A stretch of 64,000 nt of DNA, taken from NCBI RefSeq assembly GCF_001421715.1, contig NZ_LMKP01000012.1:166501-230500 (forward strand), in the 5' to 3' direction. Under the pieces are notes generated by a model. It was given only the letters and a program-made list of their open reading frames with translations, was not told the origin of the DNA and made no database searches. The position numbers and the translations under genes were made by a program. Positions within the stretch are counted from its first letter, which is position 1. Every line of letters begins with the position of its first letter. This DNA is from Sphingomonas sp. Leaf22. Its GTDB lineage: Bacteria > Pseudomonadota > Alphaproteobacteria > Sphingomonadales > Sphingomonadaceae. Shown here piece after piece: positions 17,592-25,396 of the stretch.

Positions 17592-18506
17592 ATGGATCTC
17601 TACCTTCCCATCGCCAACCTGTCGGTCAATGCGCTGGTCATCGTCCTGCTGGGCGGCGGGGTGGGGTTCCTGTCGGGGATGTTCGGCGTCGGTGGCGGGT
17701 TCCTGACCACGCCGCTGCTGATCTTCTACGGCATTCCGCCGACCGTCGCCGCCGCGTCGGCCGCCAGCCAGGTGACCGGGGCCAGCGTGTCGGGCGTGTT
17801 CGCGCATCTGCGGCGCGACGGCGTCGATTTCCGCATGGGATGGGTGTTGGTCGCCGGCGGCGTGCTGGGATCGATCGCGGGCGCGGGCATCTTCCGGCTG
17901 CTGCAATCGAGCGGGCAGATCGATACCGTCATCGCCATCCTGTACGTGGTGATGCTCGGGTCGATCGGCGCGCTGATGCTCAAGGAGGCGATCGTCGCGG
18001 TACGGGTGCTGCGTGGCGCGATTCCGCCCCGACCGGCGCGGCGGCGCCACCATCCGCTGGTCGCGGCGCTGCCGCTGCGGTGGCGATTCTATGCGTCGGG
18101 GCTGTATATCTCGCCGTTCGCGCCGCTGCTGCTGGGGTTCGCGACCGGCATCCTGACCGTGCTGCTGGGGGTCGGCGGCGGGTTCATCCTCGTGCCGGCG
18201 ATGCTGTATCTGCTCGGCATGGGGACGCGGGTGGTGGTCGGCACGTCGCTGTTCCAGATCCTGTTCGTCACCGCGGCGGCGACGATGATCCATGCGCTGA
18301 CGACCAAGGCGGTCGATATCGTGCTGGCGGTGCTGTTGCTGATCGGATCGGTGACCGGTGCGCAGATCGGCGCGCGGTTCGCGCAAAAGGCCAAGCCCGA
18401 ATATCTGCGGCTCGCGCTGGCGATCATCGTGCTGGCGGTGGCGTTTCGCATGGCGCTGGGGCTCGGGTGGCGGCCCGACGATATCTTTTCGGTGCAACCG
18501 GTATGA
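17592..18506 (+). CDS. Sulfite exporter TauE/SafE family permease
   Basis: Inner-membrane permease of 304 residues with about eight hydrophobic segments in two halves. Each half has the family repeat GFLSGMFGVGGGFLTTPLL (about 24-42) and ILTVLLGVGGGFILVPAML (second half). TauE-like proteins export sulfite, sulfoacetate or other small organosulfur anions; substrate here is unknown. It overlaps the TIGR02186 gene by 4 bp (ATGA). This pairing recurs in Alphaproteobacteria and suggests that the two form one transport unit. Confidence 0.9.
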   Translation: MDLYLPIANLSVNALVIVLLGGGVGFLSGMFGVGGGFLTTPLLIFYGIPPTVAAASAASQVTGASVSGVFAHLRRDGVDFRMGWVLVAGGVLGSIAGAGIFRLLQSSGQIDTVIAILYVVMLGSIGALMLKEAIVAVRVLRGAIPPRPARRRHHPLVAALPLRWRFYASGLYISPFAPLLLGFATGILTVLLGVGGGFILVPAMLYLLGMGTRVVVGTSLFQILFVTAAATMIHALTTKAVDIVLAVLLLIGSVTGAQIGARFAQKAKPEYLRLALAIIVLAVAFRMALGLGWRPDDIFSVQPV

Positions 18507-19264
18507 AGCGCGCGCTGACGCTGGCGCTGCTGGCCCCGCTGACGATGGCGGCGGCGGCACCGGTGCTGGTCCCCGACGTGTCGACCCGCGACGTGCGGAT
18601 CGCGTACAGCTTTACCGGGGCCGAACTGCTGCTGTTCGGCGCGATCCTCTATCCTGGCGGGCGGGTGCCGCAGGGCGATACCCCGGCCGAGGTCGTGGTG
18701 GTGGTGAAGGGCCCCCCCGAATCGATCGTGGTGCGCGAAAAGGAAAAGGTCGCCGGCATCTGGGTCAACGCCGACCAGATGCGGTATCGCTCCGCCCCAT
18801 CCTTCTACGCGATCGCATCGGCGCGCCCGATCGAGCGGATCGTCGACGAACGGACGCGGGCGATCTACGAACTGGGGCTCGACAGCCTGCAGTTATCGCC
18901 CAGCGCGGGCACGTCCGCCGAGGATCAGGCACGCTTTGCCAAGGGGTTCGTGACGGTGCGGCAGCGTGCCGGGCTGTATGTCGAGGCACCGAACGCGGTC
19001 GAGATCACCGACGACGTGCTGTACCGCGCCAACATCACCATTCCGGCACGGGTGCCGGTGGGGACATTCACGGCGGAAACGTTTCTGATCCGCGACGGGC
19101 GCGTGCTGGCCGCCGCCGTGCGCGAGATCGATATCCGCAAATCGGGGTTCGAGCGGTTCGTGGCGATGGCGGCGCAGCAGGCGTCGGTGCTGTACGGGCT
19201 GGCAGCGGTGCTGCTGTCGGTCGGGTTCGGCTGGGCGGCGGGAGCACTGTGGCGGCGGTTTTGA
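18503..19264 (+). CDS. TIGR02186 family transmembrane protein
   Basis: Protein of 253 residues with a signal peptide (MKRALTLALLAPLTMAAAA), a periplasmic domain, and one C-terminal membrane helix (ASVLYGLAAVLLSVGFGWAAGALW). VVVKGPPESIVVREKEKVAGIWVN and SGFERFVAMAAQQ are typical of this alphaproteobacterial family (Alph_Pro_TM). Biochemical function is unknown. Translation is coupled to the upstream TauE/SafE gene, so it is probably an accessory subunit facing the periplasm. Confidence 0.88.
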   Translation: MKRALTLALLAPLTMAAAAPVLVPDVSTRDVRIAYSFTGAELLLFGAILYPGGRVPQGDTPAEVVVVVKGPPESIVVREKEKVAGIWVNADQMRYRSAPSFYAIASARPIERIVDERTRAIYELGLDSLQLSPSAGTSAEDQARFAKGFVTVRQRAGLYVEAPNAVEITDDVLYRANITIPARVPVGTFTAETFLIRDGRVLAAAVREIDIRKSGFERFVAMAAQQASVLYGLAAVLLSVGFGWAAGALWRRF

Positions 19265-19344
19265 CGCGTTCCTCCACTGGCCGTTCTCAACGGACGCTTC
19301 TCGACTGCGCTCGAAGCTGCTCGAACTGGACGGATATGGTGAAA

Positions 19345-19842
19345 CTAGAACCCCTGAATCGCGTCCGGGTCGATCGCACCGATCAGGCGGCGCGCGGCGC
19401 GGCGGGCGAAGGCGAGGGTGCAGCGTTTGCGGACATGGGCGGGCAGGGGGGTCGTCGATGCCTCGCGCAGGATCGTCGCTTCGTAGCGGTCGGCGACGAT
19501 GATGCCGGTGCGATCGGGCAGGAACGCCTCGCCGCGCAGCGGTGCGACATCGAAACCGGCCGGGACCGCCCAGAAATAGCGGTCGCAGGAGCCGAGATAG
19601 TCGGTCCATTTGCCGTCACCGAGCAGGTCGGCGCGCGAAACCTTGATCTCGACGATGACAATCTGTCCGCGGGCATCGATCGCCATCAGGTCGGCGCGAC
19701 GTCCGCCATCCAGCGGGACTTCGGCCATCGCGGTCAGATCATGGGCCAGCAACATGCGGGTGACGCCGCGTGCAACCTCGGCAGCGATCAGCGGATAGGG
19801 GTCGGGTGCGGGCGGCAGGGCACCAAGGGCAAGACTGGCCAT
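19345..19842 (-). CDS. mmcB: MmcB family DNA repair protein
   Basis: Protein of 165 residues with a PD-(D/E)xK-like nuclease core: GRRADLMAID then GQIVIVEIKVSRADLLGD (about 50-78), supplying Asp and the E-x-K pair. In Caulobacter mmcB is SOS-induced and needed for mitomycin C tolerance. The ATG at 19842 is chosen because the upstream extension is not protein-like and because a LexA-type box sits 14 bp before it. It appears monocistronic. Confidence 0.87.
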   Translation of the reverse strand: MASLALGALPPAPDPYPLIAAEVARGVTRMLLAHDLTAMAEVPLDGGRRADLMAIDARGQIVIVEIKVSRADLLGDGKWTDYLGSCDRYFWAVPAGFDVAPLRGEAFLPDRTGIIVADRYEATILREASTTPLPAHVRKRCTLAFARRAARRLIGAIDPDAIQGF

Positions 19843-19855
19843 CGGCCGATCATAA

Positions 19856-19870
19856 GAACATTGTGCGAAC
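19856..19870 (-). promoter_or_regulatory. LexA (SOS) box before mmcB
   Basis: On the gene's strand the sequence is GTTCGCACAATGTTC, an exact fit to the alphaproteobacterial SOS box GTTC-N7-GTTC, ending 14 bp before the mmcB ATG. Both the match and the gene it precedes make LexA control very likely. Confidence 0.85.
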
Positions 19871-19904
19871 GATGGAAGCACCTTCCGGTAATCGTCCCGG
19901 CAAT

Positions 19905-20513
19905 TCAGCGATAAAAGATGTGGTTCCCGAGCGACGCGACGCGGGTGCGGCTCCATTTCGGGCTGACCCGACGGGCGTGGAAGAACAGGGCACCTTCGGC
20001 CGGGCTGTCCCACAGATCCTGCGTGGCGATGCGGGCGATGGCGACGGCGGTCTTCCATGCGGCGCGGCTGGTGTCGACGTCGGGCAGGCGGCCGCCCTTC
20101 ACGAACGAAAACTGGCCGCGCTGGGTCAAGACGCCGCAGACCGAGGCCGGGAAACGACCCGACGTGGTGCGGTTGAGGATTACGTCGGCGACGGCGAGTT
20201 GGCCGGCGAGTGGTTCACCCTTGGACTCATAATAGACGCCGATGGCGAGGCAGTTGAGTTCCGCGTCGTCGATCGTGGCGGTCTGCGCAGCGACTGCGGC
20301 GTCAAGCGTCGAGAAATCGGCGTCGGTGTCGGTTGCGGGTGCCATCTCTTGCACGATTTCAGCGGGAGCGGCAAAATGCACCGGAACCTTTGCCGGGATC
20401 GACAGGTTGGTGACGTGTCCGGGCGAGGCGGTTTCCTCGGCCGATAGTGGTGCGCCCGTTCCGGCGAAAAAGGTCATGGCGGCAAGAACCGCCATGGGGA
20501 AGCGCAGCTTCAT
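19905..20513 (-). CDS. Cell wall hydrolase, SleB family
   Basis: Exported peptidoglycan hydrolase of 202 residues with a signal peptide (MKLRFPMAVLAAMTFFAGTGAPLSA). The hydrolase_2 domain spans about 85-200: LAIGVYYESKGEPLAGQLAVADVILNR contains the presumed catalytic Glu in YYESKGE, followed by CGVLTQRGQFSFV and ALFFHARRVSPKW. In non-sporulating Proteobacteria such enzymes act as lytic transglycosylase-like wall remodelers. It is a single gene; a parS-like site lies 40 bp upstream of its start. Confidence 0.9.
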   Translation of the reverse strand: MKLRFPMAVLAAMTFFAGTGAPLSAEETASPGHVTNLSIPAKVPVHFAAPAEIVQEMAPATDTDADFSTLDAAVAAQTATIDDAELNCLAIGVYYESKGEPLAGQLAVADVILNRTTSGRFPASVCGVLTQRGQFSFVKGGRLPDVDTSRAAWKTAVAIARIATQDLWDSPAEGALFFHARRVSPKWSRTRVASLGNHIFYR

Positions 20514-20552
20514 CCGTCGTCCGCTTCATGCGGTGAACCGGCACTTCAAACC

Positions 20553-20568
20553 CGTTCCACGTGGAACC
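20553..20568. other. parS-like centromere site
   Basis: CGTTCCACGTGGAACC holds a perfect 14-bp palindrome GTTCCACGTGGAAC matching the ParB binding consensus. It is intergenic, between the SleB gene and DUF1491, about 5.7 kb left of the proposed origin. Confidence 0.8.
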
Positions 20569-20665
20569 TGTGCGCCTGCCCCCCGACTGCGCCACCGATC
20601 GAAATCCTGACCGGACCGGCGCTTGTCTTCGTTGCAAGGCGGGTACGGTCCCAAAGGTTAACAGG

Positions 20666-21001
20666 TCAATTCGTCCACAGCGTTTCAGCGGCCAACGGTT
20701 CGACTGCTGCGACGATCGCCTCGACCACCCATAGATCCGGGTCGCGGATGCGACGTGCCTGCCAATAGTTGGTCAGCGCCGCTTCACCCCCCAACTCCGG
20801 TTTGCGCTGGACGATCCGTGATCGCCCGTCGAGATCGCGTTCGCGCTCGAACAGGCGGACGGTCCCGTCGCGGTCGATGGCGAGCAGCAGGACGACGCCG
20901 GAATCCCGATCGCCCCGGGCCAGTACCATCGCGCTGCCGCCGGCATTCTCCACGGCGCGCGCAAAGGCGTTGACGCGGAGCGCCGTCGGCCAGTCGCTCA
21001 T
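20666..21001 (-). CDS. DUF1491 family protein
   Basis: Protein of 111 residues, cytosolic, no signal. Family marks are LRVNAFARAVENAGGSAMVLARGDRDSGVVLL and the tail NYWQARRIRDPDLWVVEAI. Function unknown; conserved in sphingomonads and relatives. The start overlaps the thioesterase stop by 4 bp (ATGA), so it is translated as the last gene of the hpf-ptsN-thioesterase-DUF1491 string. Confidence 0.85.
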   Translation of the reverse strand: MSDWPTALRVNAFARAVENAGGSAMVLARGDRDSGVVLLLAIDRDGTVRLFERERDLDGRSRIVQRKPELGGEAALTNYWQARRIRDPDLWVVEAIVAAVEPLAAETLWTN

Positions 21002-21462
21002 GCCTGCGCGTAGCCGGGCAGGGTGGCGAGCGGGATGCGGCTTTTCATGAAGGTGCCGGTACCGCGCGCCGCCTCCTCACCCTCACCATCGATCAGATGC
21101 GCATCGGCGATGAACACGCGCCGCCTGCCGCTGACCCAGCGTCCTTCCGCAACGACCCGTCCGGGCCCCAGCGGCCGTTGCAGCAACAGGTTGAACGCGG
21201 TGGTCAGCAGGAAGCGGTCAGTCACCAGACTGTTGGCGGCATAAAAGGCCGCATCGTCGAGCATCTTGAAATAGGTCGTGCCATGCGCCGCGCCGGCGGC
21301 ATGGAAATGGCGTTCGTCGATGGTGAAGTGGATGCGGGCCACGCCGGCCTCGACGATCTCCAGCCGGGAATCGAACAGGCGGTTAATCGGCGCGACGGCA
21401 TAGAGTGCCTCCAACGCCCGGAAATGCGCCGCTTCGCCGGCGGGCGTGTCAGGCAGCGTCAC
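20998..21462 (-). CDS. PaaI-type hotdog-fold thioesterase
   Basis: Predicted acyl-CoA thioesterase, 154 residues from a GTG. The hotdog helix is HAAGAAHGTTYFKMLDDAAFYAANSL (about 55-80), with the conserved HG and acidic residue, followed by strands FLLTTAFNLLLQRPL and VVAEGRWVSGRRRVFIADAHLID. The GTG at 21462 is inferred: it overlaps ptsN by 14 bp and gives a normal family N-terminus. Substrate unknown. Confidence 0.82.
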   Translation of the reverse strand: MTLPDTPAGEAAHFRALEALYAVAPINRLFDSRLEIVEAGVARIHFTIDERHFHAAGAAHGTTYFKMLDDAAFYAANSLVTDRFLLTTAFNLLLQRPLGPGRVVAEGRWVSGRRRVFIADAHLIDGEGEEAARGTGTFMKSRIPLATLPGYAQA

Positions 21463-21961
21463 GCGCCTCGACACCCGACAACAATGCGTAGAGCGCATCG
21501 GCCGAACCGGCCCCGCGCAGTTTTGCCCGGAACGTCGCATCGCGCAGCGCGCGCGAGACGCGGGCCAGTGCCTTGAGATGGTCACCGCCGGCATCGGCCG
21601 GGGAGAATAATGCGAAAATCAGATCGACCGGCAGTTCGTCGACCGCGCTGAAATCGATCGGGCGTGCCAGCCGTACGAAGACGCCGCGCACCGCGCCCGG
21701 CGGGTCGAACCGGACATGCGGGATGGCGATGCCGCCGCCAAAGGCGGTCGTGCCCAGCTTCTCCCGATCGGCCATGCGATCGGCAAGCAGCTTCGCATCG
21801 ATCCCCGTCGCCGGTGCGGCGACGGAGGCGATGTGGGTAAATAACGCCTTGCGGGTGCCGGCAGAGCTATCCGCCAGCACCGTTTCGGGCGTCAAAAGGT
21901 CATGGAAATCGTACAAATCAGGCTGCGCGATTGGGCTCGACCCAGCCGATCGTGCCGTCAT
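21449..21961 (-). CDS. ptsN: Nitrogen PTS EIIA protein PtsN
   Basis: EIIA-Ntr of the regulatory phosphotransferase system, up to 170 residues. GTTAFGGGIAIPHVRF carries the phosphorylated His (His82 in this numbering), and the C-terminal part LIFALFSPADAGGDHLKALARVSRAL is diagnostic. The ATG at 21961 overlaps hpf by 44 bp; a TTG at 21916, just after the hpf stop, would remove 15 poorly conserved residues and is a real alternative. The hpf-ptsN neighbourhood is conserved in Proteobacteria. Confidence 0.88.
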   Translation of the reverse strand: MTARSAGSSPIAQPDLYDFHDLLTPETVLADSSAGTRKALFTHIASVAAPATGIDAKLLADRMADREKLGTTAFGGGIAIPHVRFDPPGAVRGVFVRLARPIDFSAVDELPVDLIFALFSPADAGGDHLKALARVSRALRDATFRAKLRGAGSADALYALLSGVEARDAA

Positions 21962-22514
21962 GGCGGCGATAGACCATGTTGAACGATCCCGTGCCGCTAT
22001 TCTTGAACAGCAGCGCGTTGGTATTGCGCAGGTCGAGCATCATTACCGCGTCGGACACGCTGGCATCGGGCACGTCGACCCGGGTTTCGGCAATGATGAG
22101 GGGGGCGTCGGGCACCTCCTCTTCCTCCTGCTCGCCGCCGAAGACGGTGTAGCCGGCATTGTCGAAACCGTTGTCATAGCCGCCGGCCTCGTTCATCGCG
22201 ACGACCTGTGCGGCGTTGCGATCCTTGAGGCGGCGGGTGTAGCGGCGCAGCTGCTTTTCGATCTTGTCGGCGGCACCGACGAACGCACCCTGCGCCTCCT
22301 GTCCGCTATTATGCCCCTTCAGGACGAGACCCTGCGTCACGTGGCAGACGATGTCGCACACGAAGCCGTTATCGTGCGGCCCCTTACTGAAGGTCGCGTT
22401 CGCCGAAATCGCGCGCTGGAAATATTTGTCGGCGATGCCCTGGAGACGCTCCTGGACCATCTCCTTCAGTGCGTCCCCAGTGTCGACCTGGTGCCCCGAA
22501 ACCCGGATGTCCAT
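21918..22514 (-). CDS. hpf: Ribosome hibernation promoting factor, long form
   Basis: Stress/stationary-phase factor that dimerises 70S ribosomes into inactive 100S particles; 198 residues, the long type. The N-terminal ribosome-binding domain is about 1-100 (MDIRVSGHQVDTGDALKEMV at the start), then an acidic linker (EQEEEEVPD), and the C-terminal dimerisation domain is about 130-198 (VMMLDLRNTNALLFKNSGTG). The ATG at 22514 has GGAGG 6 nt upstream and gives the family start. Confidence 0.93.
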   Translation of the reverse strand: MDIRVSGHQVDTGDALKEMVQERLQGIADKYFQRAISANATFSKGPHDNGFVCDIVCHVTQGLVLKGHNSGQEAQGAFVGAADKIEKQLRRYTRRLKDRNAAQVVAMNEAGGYDNGFDNAGYTVFGGEQEEEEVPDAPLIIAETRVDVPDASVSDAVMMLDLRNTNALLFKNSGTGSFNMVYRRHDGTIGWVEPNRAA

Positions 22515-22572
22515 GTAATCCTCCGTCATTGTGAAATCGTGTGAGCCGCTGAAAGCGGGGAGTGTCAACGCC

Positions 22573-23259
22573 TCACGTCGGCAACTGGCCCCATAACGGG
22601 TCCTTCAACGTTGCGACGAAGGCGGCGTGAACCGCACGTTCGTCGGCACTCGGCGCGAAATGCCGCGGCGGCCGCGCCGTTGCCGGCGTAGTGATGCCGA
22701 CCGTCTCGACGAGGATCGTCGGCGACGTATCGAGGCCGAAGCCGATCTGGCGACCGCCCATCAGCTCGACATAGACCTGTGCGAGCAACTGGGCGTCGAG
22801 CAATGCGCCGTGCAGCACGCGACGGCTGCGGTCGATGCCGAAGCGGACGCACAGCGCGTCGAGCGTATGCTTGGCCCCGGGATGGCGGCTGCGCGCCATC
22901 GCCAGCGTATCGACCATGCGGGAAAGGCAGATCGGATCGCGTCCGCACCCGCCCAGTTCGCCGTTCAGAAAGCTGAAATCGAACGTCGCATTGTGCGCGA
23001 TCAGCGGACTGTCGCCGATGAATGCCAACAGATCGTCGATCGCGGTATGGAAGGCAGGTTTGTCGGCAAGGAACGCATCGGACAGGCCATGGACCGCTTC
23101 CGCTTCCTTCGGCATCGACCGGCCGGGGTTGAAATAGGCATGATAGACATTGCCCGTCTCGACCCGGTTGACCAGTTCGACGCAGCCGATTTCGACCAGC
23201 CGGTCGCCTTCCGAAAATTTGAAGCCGGTGGTTTCGGTATCGAACACGATCTCGCGCAT
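22573..23259 (-). CDS. dnaQ: DNA polymerase III epsilon subunit
   Basis: Proofreading 3'-5' exonuclease of the replicative polymerase, 228 residues. ExoI motif FDTETTGF (Asp7, Glu9), ExoII HNATFDFSFLNGEL, ExoIII LHGALLDAQLLAQVYVEL. The C-terminal 45 residues would contact the polymerase alpha subunit. It lies 7 bp after coaE in the leftward origin-proximal string; the coaE-dnaQ pairing near oriC is common in Alphaproteobacteria. Confidence 0.95.
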   Translation of the reverse strand: MREIVFDTETTGFKFSEGDRLVEIGCVELVNRVETGNVYHAYFNPGRSMPKEAEAVHGLSDAFLADKPAFHTAIDDLLAFIGDSPLIAHNATFDFSFLNGELGGCGRDPICLSRMVDTLAMARSRHPGAKHTLDALCVRFGIDRSRRVLHGALLDAQLLAQVYVELMGGRQIGFGLDTSPTILVETVGITTPATARPPRHFAPSADERAVHAAFVATLKDPLWGQLPT

Positions 23260-23266
23260 TGCGACC

Positions 23267-23863
23267 TTATCCGCCTTCGCCGCCCCCCATGCAAGCGACG
23301 AGCGCGGCGACCTGCGCCCTGGTCGCGGCGAGTGTCGTGTCGGTGCGGATAAGATGCGTCGCGCGCTGCCGTTTTTCGGCGTCGGGCAGTTGCGAGGCGA
23401 GGATCGCGGCGAAAGCCGACTCGGTCATGGTCGGGCGCGCCAGAACGCGCGCGCGCTGAACCTCCGGGGCGGCGGTGACGACGGCGACCGAGTCGCATCG
23501 CGCGTCGCCGCCGGTTTCAAACAATAGCGGGACGTCGAGCACGACCAACGGCGCGTCGGCATGGGTGTCGAGGAAGCGTTGCCGTTCCGCCGCGACGGCG
23601 GGATGGACGATCGCTTCGAGTCGATGGCGCGCTGCGGGGTCAGCGAAAATCCGGTCGCGCAGCGCCCTGCGGTCGACCCCGGCCGGGCCGGTGGTGCCGG
23701 GGAAGGCGGCTTCGATGACCGGAAGCAACGCGCCGCCGGGTCCTTGCAGCGCGTGGACGGTGGCATCGGCGTCGAATACCGGCACGCCGAGGTCGCGGAA
23801 CATGCCAGCGACGGTCGATTTGCCCATGCCGATCGAGCCGGTCAGGCCGAGGATATGGGTCAT
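23267..23863 (-). CDS. coaE: Dephospho-CoA kinase
   Basis: Final step of coenzyme A synthesis, phosphorylating the ribose 3'-OH; 198 residues. Walker A GLTGSIGMGKST (6-17), then DADATVH (about 32-38) and the lid region LVVLDVPLLFETGGDARCD (about 104-122). Separated from aroE by a family C palindrome and followed closely by dnaQ. Confidence 0.94.
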   Translation of the reverse strand: MTHILGLTGSIGMGKSTVAGMFRDLGVPVFDADATVHALQGPGGALLPVIEAAFPGTTGPAGVDRRALRDRIFADPAARHRLEAIVHPAVAAERQRFLDTHADAPLVVLDVPLLFETGGDARCDSVAVVTAAPEVQRARVLARPTMTESAFAAILASQLPDAEKRQRATHLIRTDTTLAATRAQVAALVACMGGGEGG

Positions 23864-23880
23864 GGTGTCGCTGACATCGG

Positions 23881-23967
23881 CGTACCCCCGCGCAGGCGGG
23901 GGTCCAGGGTTTTACAGACCGACAGTTGCGTTTGGCAACCCTGGCCCCCCGCCTGCGCGGGGGTACG
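23881..23967. repeat. Palindromic repeat, family C (CGTACCCCCGCG type)
   Basis: Arms CGTACCCCCGCGCAGGCGGG and CCCGCCTGCGCGGGGGTACG with inner CCAGGGTT / AACCCTGG flank a 25-bp loop, between aroE and coaE. A close relative sits at 58897-58984. Possibly a transcription attenuator between the two genes. Confidence 0.75.
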
Positions 23968-23993
23968 GTGTGGTCGAGGCAGGGTAGTGCGCT

Positions 23994-24803
23994 TCACGCC
24001 ACCAGTCGTTCGCGCAGTTCGTCGTCGCGATCGCGGGGCGGGGCGGCACCGAAGAACAGCTCGAACGCCAGCGCCGCCTGTCCGACCAGCATTTCGAGGC
24101 CATCGACGGTGTCGAGCCCGCGATCATGCGCCTGCGCCAGCAGCGGCGTTTCGATCGGCGCATAGACCGCGTCATAGACGACCGCATCGTGCGGTAGCGG
24201 GGCGAGATCGATATCGAGCGGCGGCTGGCCGGTCATGCCGAGCGTGCTGGCATTCACCAGCAGCTTTACCGCCGGCAAGGGGGCGGTGAGCGGCAGCGCG
24301 TCGCCCTTCAACCCGAAGGTCGCCAACAGCGCGGCGGCCTTGAGCGGATTACGGTTCAGGACGGTCACCCGGCCGACGCCCAGTTTCGACAGTGCAAACA
24401 GGATCGCGCGCGCGGCCCCGCCGGCACCGATCACCGCGACCGGCTGCTTCGTCAGGTCGAGACCGGCGATCGGAGCGTGGAAACCGGCGGCGTCGGTGTT
24501 GGTGCCGATCCAGTCGCCGCCTTCGCCGCGGAACACGGTGTTGATCGCACCGATCGACCCACGCACATCGCCGGGATCGGCGACATGATCGAGCGCGGCC
24601 AGCTTGTGGGGCACGGTAACGTTGCAGCCGCGCCAGTTCGGATCGGCCCGGCGCGTGGCGAAAAAATCGGCCAGCGCCTCCGGTTTCACGTGGAACCTTT
24701 TATACTCGGCATCGATGCCAAGCTGGTCGAGCCAGAAACCGTGGATCAGTGGCGATTTGGACTGGGCGATCGGATCGCCGATCACTTCGGCATAGGGTTT
24801 CAT
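23994..24803 (-). CDS. aroE: Shikimate dehydrogenase
   Basis: NADPH-dependent reduction of 3-dehydroshikimate in aromatic amino acid synthesis, 269 residues. The substrate domain shows SKSPLIHGFWLDQLGID, GCNVTVPHK (catalytic Lys) and GAINTV. GTNTDAAGF carries the catalytic Asp. The nucleotide site is VIGAGGAARAI with NRNPLKAAAL. The ATG at 24803 overlaps the maf stop by 4 bp. A parS-like site is embedded in the coding sequence (RFHVKP region). Confidence 0.95.
   Translation of the reverse strand: MKPYAEVIGDPIAQSKSPLIHGFWLDQLGIDAEYKRFHVKPEALADFFATRRADPNWRGCNVTVPHKLAALDHVADPGDVRGSIGAINTVFRGEGGDWIGTNTDAAGFHAPIAGLDLTKQPVAVIGAGGAARAILFALSKLGVGRVTVLNRNPLKAAALLATFGLKGDALPLTAPLPAVKLLVNASTLGMTGQPPLDIDLAPLPHDAVVYDAVYAPIETPLLAQAHDRGLDTVDGLEMLVGQAALAFELFFGAAPPRDRDDELRERLVA
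24682..24697. other. parS-like site inside aroE
   Basis: GGTTTCACGTGGAACC, read on the plus strand, fits the parS core with GTTTCACGTGGAAC. It is coding sequence of aroE, about 1.6 kb left of the proposed origin. Confidence 0.8.
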
Positions 24804-25396
24804 GCGGGCAACATTCCCCGTTGGCGCAGATAGCGCGCGATTTCGAGCAAGGGCATGCCGAGGATCGTCCAGTGATCGCCGTCGATCCGGTCGAACAACT
24901 GCACCCCCGGCCCCTCGATCCGGAAACAGCCGACGCATCCGGCGATCGCCGGCCACTCGGCGTCGAGATAGGTTTCGATAAAGGCGTCGGACAGCGGCCG
25001 GACGGTCAGCTTCGCATGGCCGATATGGCGCCAGACCGGACGACCACCCTCGACGAACACCGCCGCGCTGAACAGGTCGTGGCGTCCGCCGGACAAGGCG
25101 CGGAGATGCGCGGCAGCATCGGCGCGGTCGACCGGCTTGTCGAGCACGGTGCCATCGGCCAGTGCCACGACCGAGTCACCACCCAGCACCATTGCCCCAC
25201 CGACGCGGGTGGCGGCGCGCATCGCCTTCATCTCGGCCAGCGCATCGGCGAGGTCGCGGGGTTTCAGATTTTCGCCAGCCAACGCCGCCTTGGCTGCTTC
25301 CTCGTCGAGGCCGCTCGGGATCGCGTCGTGCGGGATGCCGGCGGCGTCGAGCATCGCCCGGCGGGTCGCACTCATCGAGGCGAGTACGAAGCTCAT
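24800..25396 (-). CDS. maf: Maf family nucleotide pyrophosphatase
   Basis: House-cleaning nucleotide pyrophosphatase (dTTP/UTP or m7GTP type), 198 residues. N-terminal FVLASMSATRRAML is a variant of the usual LASxSPRR, with Thr in place of Pro. GDSVVALADGTVLDKPVD holds the catalytic Asp, and the tail has DGDHWTILGMPLLEIA. Four-bp ATGA overlaps join it to ppsR upstream and aroE downstream. Confidence 0.9.
   Translation of the reverse strand: MSFVLASMSATRRAMLDAAGIPHDAIPSGLDEEAAKAALAGENLKPRDLADALAEMKAMRAATRVGGAMVLGGDSVVALADGTVLDKPVDRADAAAHLRALSGGRHDLFSAAVFVEGGRPVWRHIGHAKLTVRPLSDAFIETYLDAEWPAIAGCVGCFRIEGPGVQLFDRIDGDHWTILGMPLLEIARYLRQRGMLPA

Noticed and set aside
23881..23967. CRISPR-like repeat
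   Set aside because: The repeats are palindromic single units in intergenic gaps with no regularly spaced array and no cas genes.
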